Assembly: GCA_028673005.1 (NCBI GenBank)
Contig: CM054113.1
Span: 209,303,504-209,367,503, forward strand
Source: Tanypteryx hageni
Taxonomy: Eukaryota > Arthropoda > Insecta > Odonata > Petaluridae
Direction: 5' to 3'
Length of the DNA stretch: 64,000 nucleotides
The position numbers were made by a program, and so were the translations under genes. Of this stretch, positions 39,501-47,704 are shown in pieces (within the stretch, counting starts at the first letter, position 1; each line of letters begins with the position of its first letter). The notes beneath the pieces were generated by a model, which was not told the DNA's origin, made no database searches, and was given only the letters and a program-made list of their open reading frames with translations.

Positions 39501-42500
39501 GTACTTGTCTTGGACATTTCTAACAGCCATAAAAAGTTATACCAAAGTAATGTGCTGGCTTCCTATGCTTAACATTATCAAATCAACAGTCCATGTAAAA
39601 CTCACAATAGCAAACTTATATGACATGTTCGTTATAATGGACTTTACTGTGTCTCTAATTCTTGTACTTGAGTAACAATTTTGGGAAAATAATAATTTAA
39701 TATACATTTTAAAACTTTTTCTTGTACAAATTATCTTTGTTTTATTTATTAATATTAACATTTTGTTAAATAGTTAATTTGAAAATACAAAGTTTTTGGA
39801 ATTTTTCAAACCCTGCTTTTGGCATTTAATGCAAAATATAAATGTATGTTCATTTACAAAAAGTTTAGCCCATGTGCAGATTAAAAAATCCTGTAATTTT
39901 TCAGAAATTATCACCAGCAATATTTATTTTGACAAACAATATCTCTCTATTTCCCTGAAAATATATATTCATTTATCATAGAAATGCAGAATTAATTACA
40001 TTTTTTAAATTTTGTATTATTTAAAATCCATAGTTTATATGAAGTTGATACAAATTTTTCATTCCTTATAAACAAAGTATTTTATTTTCCCTAGAAAAGT
40101 TACATTCTGCACGGCTAAAAAACTATTTTCATATTGAGTAAAACTCGTTATTTTATTATTTTGCATGTTTTATCAAAATTAGATGCTCTCTTTGTATTTG
40201 TTGTAGTGTGTAGTATAAGTGGTTATAGTTTAGTATTTACCTTTTTCAGTTTTTCCAGAATATTCCCTTAAGTTCAAAACTGTATTTTAAGTACAAACCG
40301 TGTACTGATCACATTACTATAATTTATATATCATTATGGTTGGCTTGGATAGTTCTTTTATTGAACCCATTATCATTTTTAATATGAATTGAAAGAATGA
40401 CTTAATTATGACATTGGTTTATTTATATTAAAATATAACCATAGGTGCTTGCGATAATGTTCTAGGTTTTTAGCCGTGGTACAAATAGATTAGCCTTTAA
40501 TTTGTCATAATTTGAATAAATTGTAATGTTTGTGTACATTAGTTTAAATCAATTGCTTTTTTAATTAATTTAATAAAAGTTTGAGAGATTGGTATAGATT
40601 TTATGTACAACAAAATATTTTCTCTGTAAATGCTTAAAATAATGCCATTTTGAGCAACTTTCTTCAGTGTTAAAACTTCACAGTTGTTGATTGGATTTGT
40701 GGGGTTTTCTACCCCAAACACCTCCTCCTTCCCATCCCACTGCAGCCAAGTGTAAGTAGGGCAGCCACAGCCGCTGGTTTACTCTCCCTCCTTTCCTCCA
40801 GCAAGCATTATCCATCTACCTTTGGCCACTGCTTGCTCATCAGTAAGCCTTTGGAAGTTGGTGCTAATGGTCAGATTGCTTATCATATTTTTAGAAACCT
40901 GCTTTAAAGGACAAAACTGATATACCTAATTTGATGCAGCAAAAACTCAAAATATGAGACAAATATTTTTGGTATTATATGAAAGGAACAAAAAAATTAT
41001 TACAGTAGAACACTGTTATAACGAGTCTCCCTATATCACTCAGATATATCTCGGGTCAAGTCACGTCTCCCAAAAAAAATATTAAAAGATGCAAAGTATT
41101 TGAGCAAAAATGTGTACAGTCAGTCTGATGTAATGTTTTTTTGGTTTTCCAAAAATGTTTTGCTACATTTATGGGAAATGGCTAAAAAATATTACATAAG
41201 TAATTGAGATAATTTTGAAATGGTTCGAGTACTACAGATTGAGGTCATGAAGAAAATGGAAAATAATATTTTGAAACATCAAAACCTGATCCTTTAAAAA
41301 ATCCTTGTCAGCTTTGGTTTTCAAAATGCTATTCTTCAAAAATCTCCCCTCATTTCAGTAAGTGTAATTTACTTAATTCCAAGCTTTTTTTCAGTCAGAA
41401 AATCTCTCCTAAGCTTTCCTACACGTATTGTATGTATTCACTAGAAGTCCCTCAAATCATTATGGTCACTGTAGTCCAGGGATGGGGAAACAACGGCCCT
41501 CGAGAGTGTTTTATGCAGCCTGTGATGTCATTATGAAAGCAAACTGTGAAGTCTAATACATATAATTTCATTCTAGTTTGTTAAAATTAGGGCCAGAAAA
41601 CCTTTTCTTGCCAAATTTTGATGTTAAAATTTTCATGAATGGAATTTTTTGTATTCCCTCAAGTAACTTCTGACGTGAACCCTAATGTAGCCTGTCTAAG
41701 ATACCACAACTGCTAATGCAGCCTGGCTCTTCAAAGGTTTTCCCATCCCTTCTCCAGTCACCCACTTTGGAAACAAACTTTGTTTGTCGTGCATGTTTCA
41801 TCCGCCTGTATGTAGTTGCCTCCACTTGGGACACTGCCATGCCAATTCGTTATCTTGATTTTCTGCTCGGTCGCTTCCACTGCCCGCCTCCTGCTTACAC
41901 AGGGTATAGCCTTAGAGATTGGCTGTGCATTTTTATATAATTTTGCAATAAAACTTCTTATATAAATAAGGATCGACCATAAAATAATACAGTTAAAACC
42001 TCTATAATACAAAATCGGCATTATACAAAATGCTCCATTATAAGAAGTGTACTTCAGCCTCCTTCAAAAACAAAGCTAGTTATAACTACCTTTTTATTAC
42101 AAACCTCTTTAATACAAATAATCAAAATTTAAGTCCCGTGAACTTTGTACAAACAAGGTTATAATTTAGTTCTGCAACCTTTCAATTCATAATTCCCAAT
42201 ATACCACAGTCTGCTTATAACATGGGTATTCTTATGTCTCCTGATACATGTGTTATAACAGAGTTCTACTGTATTTACTCAACTTTTTTATTTTAATGTT
42301 TTTTTTATATTCAGGGCAAATTGTAGTTGTTCTCTCTTATTGTTTTTTTTTGTATTCCATTATGATAATAAAATTGATCTTTAAATATGGTATGGTATAG
42401 TTGCCTACGATTTAATGTGTTCTTCACTGTTCATAAAGCATTTGTCTCATATTTCAGTAAATGCTCATTTTGCCTTTGAATACCCTTTTAATAATAATGA

Positions 42501-43645
42501 TTATTTATTTAATTTGTCTTAACACTGCCAAACAAACATTAAATTAATTATTTTCATTGTGCAGAAAAAAAGGAAATTTGAGACAATTTAACTTTCTTCA
42601 GCAAAATATTGTCAAAAGATGAATTAGAGAAATGATTTCCTATTAATAAAAAATAATTTTTTATTAACAAGAGTTGGAACCTGATCAGTAACTCTAAGAA
42701 GTAACCAAAATGATGATAACCAATAAGTCATAAATAATAGAGAATCTAGCATTAATCCTGATGGACAGCTACTGTGTAAAAGATATGATTTGTCAATCAA
42801 AATTGGCTAATTATTGAAACTGGGGCTATTTGTTTGAGTTGGTTACAGTGGATGAATAAAATTAAAGGAAACATGGTGTCTGAATTTTTAAACAGCTTAG
42901 CTACTAATTTAGGGATATTGGCTTATTAGGGATTCAATATATATTTTCTATGATTTTTATTTGTTATTTAGAATAGTTCAAAGAAATTAATAATTTAAAA
43001 TTAATTTGCCTGAAATAAAGCAATAGCTGGCCATTGCATCATCTAAGAATGTTTTTCTTGTTAAAAAATTATGATTATCTTTTGTCTGTTTACTATAAAA
43101 GAAGCTGAGGCATCCATAGTCTAAATGACAGATAGAAAATATAATTACTTATTCATGTTTTTTTTGTGAATTTGTAGTCCAGAATAATCCACGAAAAAAT
43201 GTAAAAACATTTCTCCTTGAATTAAATTTGCTTTTGAAGTAAATTTCACTGTGATCAATTTATTTTTCTTGTAGCTTGCTGGTAGTATTTAACTTACAAA
43301 TATTGGCTTTGTTTGCAACAAAGTTTCATTGTAAAATTTCAGTGTTTGATGATAAATGCAGAATAATCAAAAGAAATGCTAGATTCTCTGATTGTTATAG
43401 AGATACAAAAACTGTGTTAAGAAACCATGAAATTGCAATACTTATTGATTTGGCATTCAACTTATCATCTTTTTCAAAGTAATTATTTGGATTTGTATGA
43501 AATATGTCCGTCATTGCTCTGTTTTTTCCTACAGGAAAATTCTGAAGAAATGTATAGTCTGGATAATGATTCCTTCCTCAACAGTCTGGAGGCAATGACA
43601 ATCCAAAATTATTGGACTGATAGTGTGAAACATACCAAGTTGTGA
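24542..43645 (+). CDS. Type I membrane protein, mucin-like, 5 coding exons
   Basis: Five exons (24542-24596, 30592-31114, 33085-34343, 36818-36930, 43535-43645) join in phase across GT/AG boundaries to 2,061 nt, or 686 residues. Residues 1-30 form a signal peptide (tryptophan-rich, then VVAFPLLPGTLSA) with likely cleavage after Ala30. Residues 31-596 are a cysteine-free ectodomain rich in Ser, Thr, Pro, Glu and Lys, with six N-x-S/T sequons. An aromatic/acidic segment lies at about 128-190 and a Ser/Pro-rich stretch at about 245-345. A transmembrane helix spans about 597-620, followed by YRR as stop-transfer. The 66-residue cytoplasmic tail carries Tyr625, Tyr644, Tyr657 and Tyr676 and ends T-K-L, a class I PDZ-ligand form. 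The role is probably a surface adhesion or signalling scaffold, but the family was not recognised. The gene structure is well supported; the function is not. Confidence 0.85.
24873..25080 (+). mobile_element. tRNA-derived SINE-like repeat
   Basis: It contains an A-box-like tGGTTAGCGTG and, about 42 bp on, a B-box-like GGTTTGAATCC (about 24,931-24,941), followed by GCCGAGGGC and a body of about 130 bp. Cloverleaf pairing is poor, so it is not a working tRNA. It sits in the first coding intron of the membrane-protein gene. The 3' limit is approximate. Confidence 0.5.
25081..26016. other. Intronic DNA, nothing recognised
   Basis: AT-rich intron sequence of the membrane-protein gene. A minus-strand open frame of 87 codons at 25,251-25,514 has no resemblance to a known family. 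Confidence 0.4.
26025..26244. mobile_element. hAT MITE, perfect 8-bp TSD
   Basis: The inverted ends share CAGGGGTGGAT. They are flanked by identical 8-bp duplications AGTTATTC (about 26,017-26,024 and 26,245-26,252). The interior of 220 bp is AT-rich and non-coding. It lies in an intron of the membrane-protein gene. The perfect duplication suggests a relatively recent insertion. Confidence 0.85.
26253..28350. other. Intronic DNA, nothing recognised
   Basis: A GC-richer part at 26,430-26,960 and 27,600-27,790 holds overlapping open frames on both strands of 60-106 codons, but no domain. An unrecognised alternative exon of the membrane-protein gene cannot be excluded. Confidence 0.3.
28374..28646. 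repeat. Large palindrome around a TA microsatellite
   Basis: Two ~125-bp arms (28,374-28,501 and 28,521-28,646) are inverted copies at about 90 percent by eye, both ending in CTTAAG next to a central (TA)10. Both arms contain GTCTCTTCGACGCCCCCAGC in opposite senses. A third, diverged copy lies at 50,066-50,205. Runs of (TA)n also flank the left side (28,351-28,373). It may be an inverted pair of ends of a retroelement (possibly Penelope-like) or a foldback element. Confidence 0.85.
28647..28795 (+). repeat. Retroelement-end-like segment with hairpin and GT/TA runs
   Basis: Downstream of the palindrome comes CACTGAAGAAGGGCATAGGC, followed by CCGATAAGC. The GGGC-ATA-GCCC hairpin is framed by CTGAAGA and GATA, then T-rich, (TG)n and (TA)n stretches. 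CTGANGA-hairpin-GAAA is the core layout of hammerhead ribozymes, which are known from Penelope-like element terminal repeats; here the second box is GATA. Assignment is tentative. Confidence 0.35.
28822..28892 (-). repeat. tRNA-like repeat, minus strand
   Basis: On the minus strand there is GGTTTGAACCCCGC, a B-box-like motif, preceded by GAGGTGACTAAATCA and GGTGAGGTGAGG. The spacing is roughly that of a tRNA-derived SINE head. No full cloverleaf can be drawn, so this is not called a tRNA gene. Confidence 0.35.
28893..30591. other. Intronic DNA, nothing recognised
   Basis: AT-rich intron immediately before the second coding exon. A short (GT)n stretch lies near 30,032-30,060. Confidence 0.4.
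30592..31114 (+). CDS. Membrane protein exon: signal peptide end, ectodomain 1
   Basis: The acceptor is gatatttttag|tcgc. The exon completes the signal peptide (AFPLLPGTLSA) and encodes about 174 residues of ectodomain without cysteine. It includes the aromatic/acidic patch with PPLYLEEENERGWG, PPFFLQ and GIPWLPG. The donor is gttag|gtaaaa, leaving two bases (AG) that join T of the next exon as serine. Confidence 0.85.
31115..33084. other. Intron of membrane-protein gene, nothing recognised
   Basis: AT-rich. A segment at 31,744-31,770 (cagtaaaaccctatttgg) resembles a Tigger-type end, but no partner end was found. Confidence 0.4.
33085..34343 (+). CDS. Membrane protein exon: long ectodomain and TM start
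   Basis: The acceptor is aaatcttgcag|ttctgg. The 1,259-nt exon encodes about 420 residues: a Ser/Pro/Tyr/Asp-rich half, then a Lys/Glu/Asp/Val-rich half, with sequons at NIS, NSS, NSS, NAT, NIT and NGS. It ends in the transmembrane segment ASIVGISLGSVLLVGAVA. The donor is gctg|gtgagt, leaving one G. An antisense frame of 212 codons (33,406-34,044) is a by-product of composition. Confidence 0.9.
34766..35199. mobile_element. Tigger-like MITE, TA target
   Basis: The ends are inverted: left TATTGCAACCTCTATAATCC, right (minus strand) CAGTGCAACCACTATAATCC. They are flanked by TA (34,764-34,765 and 35,200-35,201). There is no transposase. TA duplication and CAGT-type ends fit the Tc1/mariner-pogo (Tigger) group. 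It sits in the intron that interrupts the transmembrane helix codons. Confidence 0.75.
34926..34976. repeat. 20-bp near-perfect hairpin inside the MITE
   Basis: AGGAATGAGCGATATCGGCA and its inverted copy (one mismatch) are separated by a 10-nt loop CAGCCGGCCA. It lies inside the Tigger-like MITE and is GC-richer than its surroundings. Confidence 0.8.
35674..36571. mobile_element. piggyBac-like MITE, TTAA target
   Basis: The ends read CCCTTAATTAG in inverted orientation and are flanked by TTAA on both sides (35,670-35,673 and 36,572-36,575). Just inside, both ends carry GGGGTCAATATGA in inverted orientation, matching the GGTCA/TGACC block commonly seen in piggyBac-type ends. The 898-bp interior has no transposase. 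Confidence 0.85.
36818..36930 (+). CDS. Membrane protein exon: TM end and juxtamembrane tail
   Basis: The acceptor is gcatctttag|gtgg. The exon completes the helix (GGIGFVLYRRS) and gives a juxtamembrane tail ending GYIDDTLR. The donor agg|gtgagt at 36,931 is phase 0. The frame stays open for 150 nt past this donor to a second phase-0 donor (ccaag|gtaaag, 37,080/37,081). Its use would add 50 residues rich in Gly, Arg and Lys. The stop after the second donor is at 37,099-37,101. Confidence 0.85.
37160..38109. mobile_element. Non-autonomous TIR element, class unclear
   Basis: Inverted ends of about 30 bp: left TACCGCATTAGTCTGAATAT, right (minus strand) TACCGTATTAGTCCGAATAT, each followed by a C-rich block. 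If the outer TA belongs to the target, the duplication is TA, which fits Tc1/mariner-like insertion. The interior of about 900 bp is non-coding. It lies at the start of the last coding intron. Confidence 0.65.
38110..39055. other. Intronic DNA, nothing recognised
   Basis: AT-rich sequence within the last coding intron. No exon or repeat recognised. Confidence 0.4.
39056..39649. mobile_element. Tigger-like MITE
   Basis: Inverted ends: left CAGTAAAAGTCCATTATAAT, right (minus strand) CAGTAAAGTCCATTATAACG. The left side follows TA (39,054-39,055); the right side is followed by TG, so the duplication has decayed. No transposase. The phrase 'cattataa(c/t)' just inside the ends is shared with other Tigger-like ends in this window. 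Confidence 0.75.
39650..41002. other. Intronic DNA, nothing recognised
   Basis: AT-rich sequence. A GGGGT-ttct-ACCCC hairpin lies near 40,700. Confidence 0.4.
41003..42271. mobile_element. Tigger-like element, non-autonomous, with nested hAT MITE
   Basis: Inverted ends: left CAGTAGAACACTGTTATAAC, right (minus strand) CAGTAGAACTCTGTTATAAC, flanked by TA on each side (41,001-41,002 and 42,272-42,273). No transposase is seen. The interior carries a hAT MITE (separate entry) and, at about 41,989-42,060, a further Tigger-like terminus (CAGTTAAAACCTCTATAATA) without a clear partner. Confidence 0.75.
41477..41751. mobile_element. hAT MITE nested in the Tigger-like element
   Basis: The ends share CAGGGATGGGGAAAC (left) and AAGGGATGGGAAAAC (right, minus strand), a common hAT terminus form. 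Flanks CTGTAGTC (41,469-41,476) and CTCCAGTC (41,752-41,759) are a decayed 8-bp duplication with two mismatches. Length 275 bp; non-coding. Confidence 0.7.
42274..43534. other. Intron end, nothing recognised
   Basis: AT-rich sequence leading to the acceptor of the last coding exon. Confidence 0.4.
43535..43645 (+). CDS. Membrane protein last coding exon, PDZ-ligand end
   Basis: The acceptor is gttttttcctacag|gaaaat. The exon encodes 36 residues beginning ENSEEMYSLDNDSF and ending SVKHTKL, then TGA. The tail has an acidic, hydrophobic, regularly patterned character unlike the low-complexity ectodomain, which suggests functional constraint. The phase matches both candidate donors upstream. Confidence 0.85.
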   Translation, partial: ENSEEMYSLDNDSFLNSLEAMTIQNYWTDSVKHTKL

Positions 43646-46050
43646 GATCTGAAAATATATTTGAAGAATTGGGAATTTTTTGTGGGAAGCACATTAAGTG
43701 GAAAAATCTGCCTCTTAACATCACTATTAATTTTATCCTATTTTCTGCGAAAGAGATGACGGTACTATTGGGAAAAGGCCAGGCCTGTTTTGTTGAACTC
43801 CACATATTGGATAATATGATGTACATTTTGTGTAGTGTTATGTAATTTTAACATCTTTGTGAAAACTGATATGCTTAGTAAAAATGTAATATTTTAAGAA
43901 ATTTGTTATTATATTTCAGAATTCGCTTTTTCCTCAGTATGGTATATCATGAAAAAACTATAGTACCTGAAATGGATTTCAAGACTATGTAATGAATAGT
44001 AGAACTTTATGTGTGTCTTAATCCCTTGCAACTGTACTTCATATCTCCTATTTGCCTGATTTTTGGGCATTAATTGTATTATACAGGTCATAACTTTTCC
44101 GACATAATTTCCAATCTGTTTCTATGAAATTGTAGTTTTTTACCCAAATAGCAATGCAATATATGGACAAAATTTAATCAAAGTTTGGCAGCTGGCAAAT
44201 ATGTTTTAGTCAAATATTTGGGTAAGTTATATGAGTTGCAAAGTAGGTACTGAATCTTAGCAATATTTTGAATCTTTTTCATTAGTTGTTTTTTTCAATT
44301 TAATTGCATTTAATGAAGCTTAGTGAAAACCTTTAACCTTTATCATACAGATTCAAATGCCCACCTGCCAATAGCGCCTATATTTTGTGTACATTTAAGT
44401 GTACACACGGCTGATAGAGGTTAAATGAGTTTAATACTGTTTTTCAATGAAAGTTATATGGTTTTAAATAAAGATTAAATTTGGATTAGCATTTCACAAC
44501 AATACTTTTCTTACCATATTCAAGATTCCCATTCCATTAAAATACAAATTCTGATCAACTTGGCACTTAGGCAATTGAACTTCAGTTGAAACACTAATTT
44601 GTACCTGGCTGCACCATCATATTTATTATTTAGGTCAATCACATTTTCTGTTGAATCAATCTATTCATTTATTTACACTAATTGATTTATAGCTCATTTA
44701 AAACTTTATTTGGGTGTCATACCAATTTTAATTTAAATAAGGACTTTTCAGAAAGATCTTGATTTTAACATTGAGTCAAAATTTCCATGAGAATGGCAAA
44801 TGTGTGCGAGTGATTATTTATGTATATTTAGTATTATTTTAATCGCATTAAGTTTTAATCTAGGTCTTTGAAAATTTCCACCAAGAATGTTTTTGCTTTG
44901 GAAAACAGCCAATGATGGAGGACTGTTTGTATGATTTAGTTTTTATTTATTTTTTGTAGGATTTATTTATCAACAAGTAAAGAAAGTTGGGGATCTCATG
45001 CAAAAGGCCTGTATTTCATCTATGTTTAGTAAAGTGAACTTAAACAATTAACTAGCATCTACATTTCCATAAGTGTTGGATATTCTTCTCGGTGAAAAAA
45101 ATATGATAAAATGTATATAGTCGAAATTCAATACGTATAAAATCCTGTTGAATTGTTTAGTTCATATCAATCGGCATTTAAAATTTTTGAAATTATAAAG
45201 GAGTATTGGGTTAGTTTTATTGAGTTTACTTATTACTTTGTCAGTCTGCAATTTTATTTGTTCTCTCAGGAATCCTGATTTTGTGAAGAATTTGTCCACT
45301 GAATTATATTAGGCCAATGTATGATAACTTTTAAATTATCTTCATCTATATTTAAATACATGGAGTAATGAATAACATTTTTCCACAAGACTGAGGCCGA
45401 TCTGCAGAGTATGATTGAAAGGAGTACTTAGTACATTCCTGTGTACAGTATTATTGTAATAATTTCTTTGACATCTCATGGATAATTTACCTGAGCAATA
45501 ATAAAACTTGAAATTCAGGTATAGGTAGTGTTGCAATCACAGATGTATTAATATGTTTTAAGCATGTTAAATGATAATGAATGAACATATCTAATTCAAA
45601 AGCCATCAGATGTGGAGTTTCTCAAAGTAGTTGGTGTACTAATACTATCTTGTATCATAAAATTTACTTTGGGCTGTTGTTGTGTTGTTATATACTTTTT
45701 TGGGATATGTACTGTTGACATATTTGAAACTAGGTAAACTTAAAGCCAATAATTATCATGAAATTGTGCATGTTTCAAAAATTCAGGCTGTTGGATAAAA
45801 CCTGTAAAATATGGCTTGTGCTTGACTTTGTCAAAAGCATCAGTTTCAAGGCTTTGTAAACAACACATATATAGATTCTCTTAAATTTTATGATTGAATT
45901 GTACAAATCTTTGTGAATGCAATCATTAGTTGAAGATGCCTGTTTTTATCAGTGGTGTATATTATTTAGAGAAAAATGATGTGATATTCTATCAACATGT
46001 GCAGCTACTGGGAGAATTGATGATCTAATAAAGCCATAACAAATTTAATT
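43646..46050 (+). other. Probable 3' UTR of the membrane-protein gene
   Basis: No splice acceptor or coding segment follows the stop. Candidate polyadenylation signals AATAAA are at 44,467-44,472 and 46,027-46,032; the second is followed by a T/GT-rich stretch (ttttcttgtgtat). Which is used cannot be told from sequence. The region carries one small TTAA-flanked repeat. Confidence 0.4.
44337..44420. mobile_element. Possible 84-bp piggyBac-like miniature element
   Basis: TTAA occurs on both sides (44,333-44,336 and 44,421-44,424). The ends are weakly inverted: CCTTTATCA and CCTCTATCA. The centre has a 7-bp stem GTGTACA...TGTACAC. The short length makes chance resemblance possible. Confidence 0.4.
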
Positions 46051-46092
46051 ACCTTTTCTTGTGTATATATATCATATCATTATATATAGACT

Positions 46093-46690
46093 CAGGGCCG
46101 GCGGAAGGAGTGTTGGCGCCCCCAGCAAGATTTTTTCTGTGGTGTCCCTAAGCTATAAAACGAAAATTTAAAAATGAAAACACAAATAAAAATTAGAAAA
46201 ACTTTATTAATCCTGTACTTTACAAAGTATGAGAATGTTATTTTGCGAGCTTTCAAGCTAGCAAATTCGGAAATAAGATGTTCCATGTCCAACTGCTCAC
46301 AAATATCAGTCTTGATTGCTATTAGTGACAACCCAACCAGTCTTTCTTGTGAAATGGTTGATCTTAAATAGTTTATTTTTAGTCTTGAAAAACTTCTTTT
46401 GCTGCTTGCAACTGAGACTGGTAGTGTTGAAAATTCTAAGTGAAATAATTATATTTGGAAATGTCAATTCCAGGTTATTTGAATGAATAAATTTAATATT
46501 TCTAATTAATTCTTTAAGTTTTGGAGTTCTAAGGAAAATAAATCTTTGAATGTCTTCAATTCATTGAATAGTTCAGTAGCATCAATGTCTCCATCGTCTT
46601 TATCAGTTAGATGAATTTCCAAATTGGTACAAAGAGTTTTGAGAATGCTATCGTCTATTTCATTGAATTTTTTTTATTCATAGAGGAGCT
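46093..46690 (-). pseudogene. hAT transposase C-terminal fragment
   Basis: On the minus strand this reads as the end of a ZMYM1-like hAT transposase. A segment of about 45 codons (46,540-46,670, including KTLCTNLEIHLTD) is followed by a break. Then comes the dimerisation region SVASSKRSFSRLK, YLRSTISQERLVGLSLIAIK and ISEFASLKARKITF (46,230-46,440). Lys replaces the catalytic Glu expected before R-S-F-S. A terminus-like CAGGGCCGGCGGAAGG begins at 46,093, and no opposite end was found, so the copy is truncated. Confidence 0.75.
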
Positions 46691-47669
46691 CAAAATATTT
46701 ATTATGATTCTTTATTTATTTATACCTTACTTCTATCGAATTGATAGACATGTCTAAAATAAAATTTAAAAAGTTAATTTTAAGCATCATTTGGATTAAG
46801 CACATTCATCATTGGCTTCGTGGTCAAAAAGTTTTTCTTTTTCCATCGATGAACTTCAGTTCCTACCTTGAATTCTGCTGGAGTATCCAAAGTACGGGCA
46901 AGCTCTCCTGCAGTCCCACTGCCCGCCCCTCTTTCACTCACCCCTCCCACCGCCCGCTGAACGTCATAAAGTAGTGTAGGAAAATGGGTGTTCGCGGAAA
47001 AATCGCCTTCTAGATGAGCGAAAGGCTCTAAATTTTTTCGTAGGTAGGATTATGTGCAAAACCTACTAGAAAAAAGGAAAATCTTGAAAAAGTTTAACAA
47101 TGCGGCCGCTAGAAATTCGCAAATGTTTAAAAAATTTCTAAGGTTTATGTATTTCCGAATGTGCTACGAATTGAAATTTTTTTCAAGGTAGAATTTGTAA
47201 AAAAAAATGAAATAGAGATTATAGAAAATTTGCTATTTTAATTTGTTTGGCTGTTAAAAATTTTTAACGTTTAAACAAATAGATAAATGTTTAGGTACTA
47301 CAGGGTGAGTTAGGGAGCTAACATATTAAAATTATTTAGAGGTTAGTGAAAATGCACAAATAAACATTTGAATATCACCATGAATTTGTTATTGCGGCCA
47401 TTATAAATTTTTAAAATTCAAACAAATATTTCACTCCTAGATGTGTTATAACTTTAAAATTTGACAGAAATGTGGCAACCTCACAATGGAAAAATATAAT
47501 ATTCTTAAAATTCCAAATTTTAGAGATTTTTTGCTCCATTATTGTTCCATATGGAAAGTACGAAAATCGGTGCAGAGGTGAAAACTTTTGAATTAAAAAA
47601 TATATCTAATAATGAAATATCTCTCAGAAAAATTGATATTTTTCAAGGTGAGATGAAATGCACCAACTA

Positions 47670-47671
<2 letters not shown>
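46691..47671. other. AT-rich DNA, no gene recognised
   Basis: A phrase-repetitive, AT-rich stretch (47,000-47,660) that looks like old interspersed repeat, with a small C-rich part at 46,900-46,960. Not classified. Confidence 0.35.

Positions 47672-47700
<29 letters not shown>
47672..47700. repeat. (TA)n microsatellite, left flank of Tigger
   Basis: Pure (TA)n run directly abutting the Tigger terminus. A longer (TA)n run resumes at the other end of the element, so the transposon inserted into a TA microsatellite. Confidence 0.95.
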
Positions 47701-47704
<4 letters not shown>

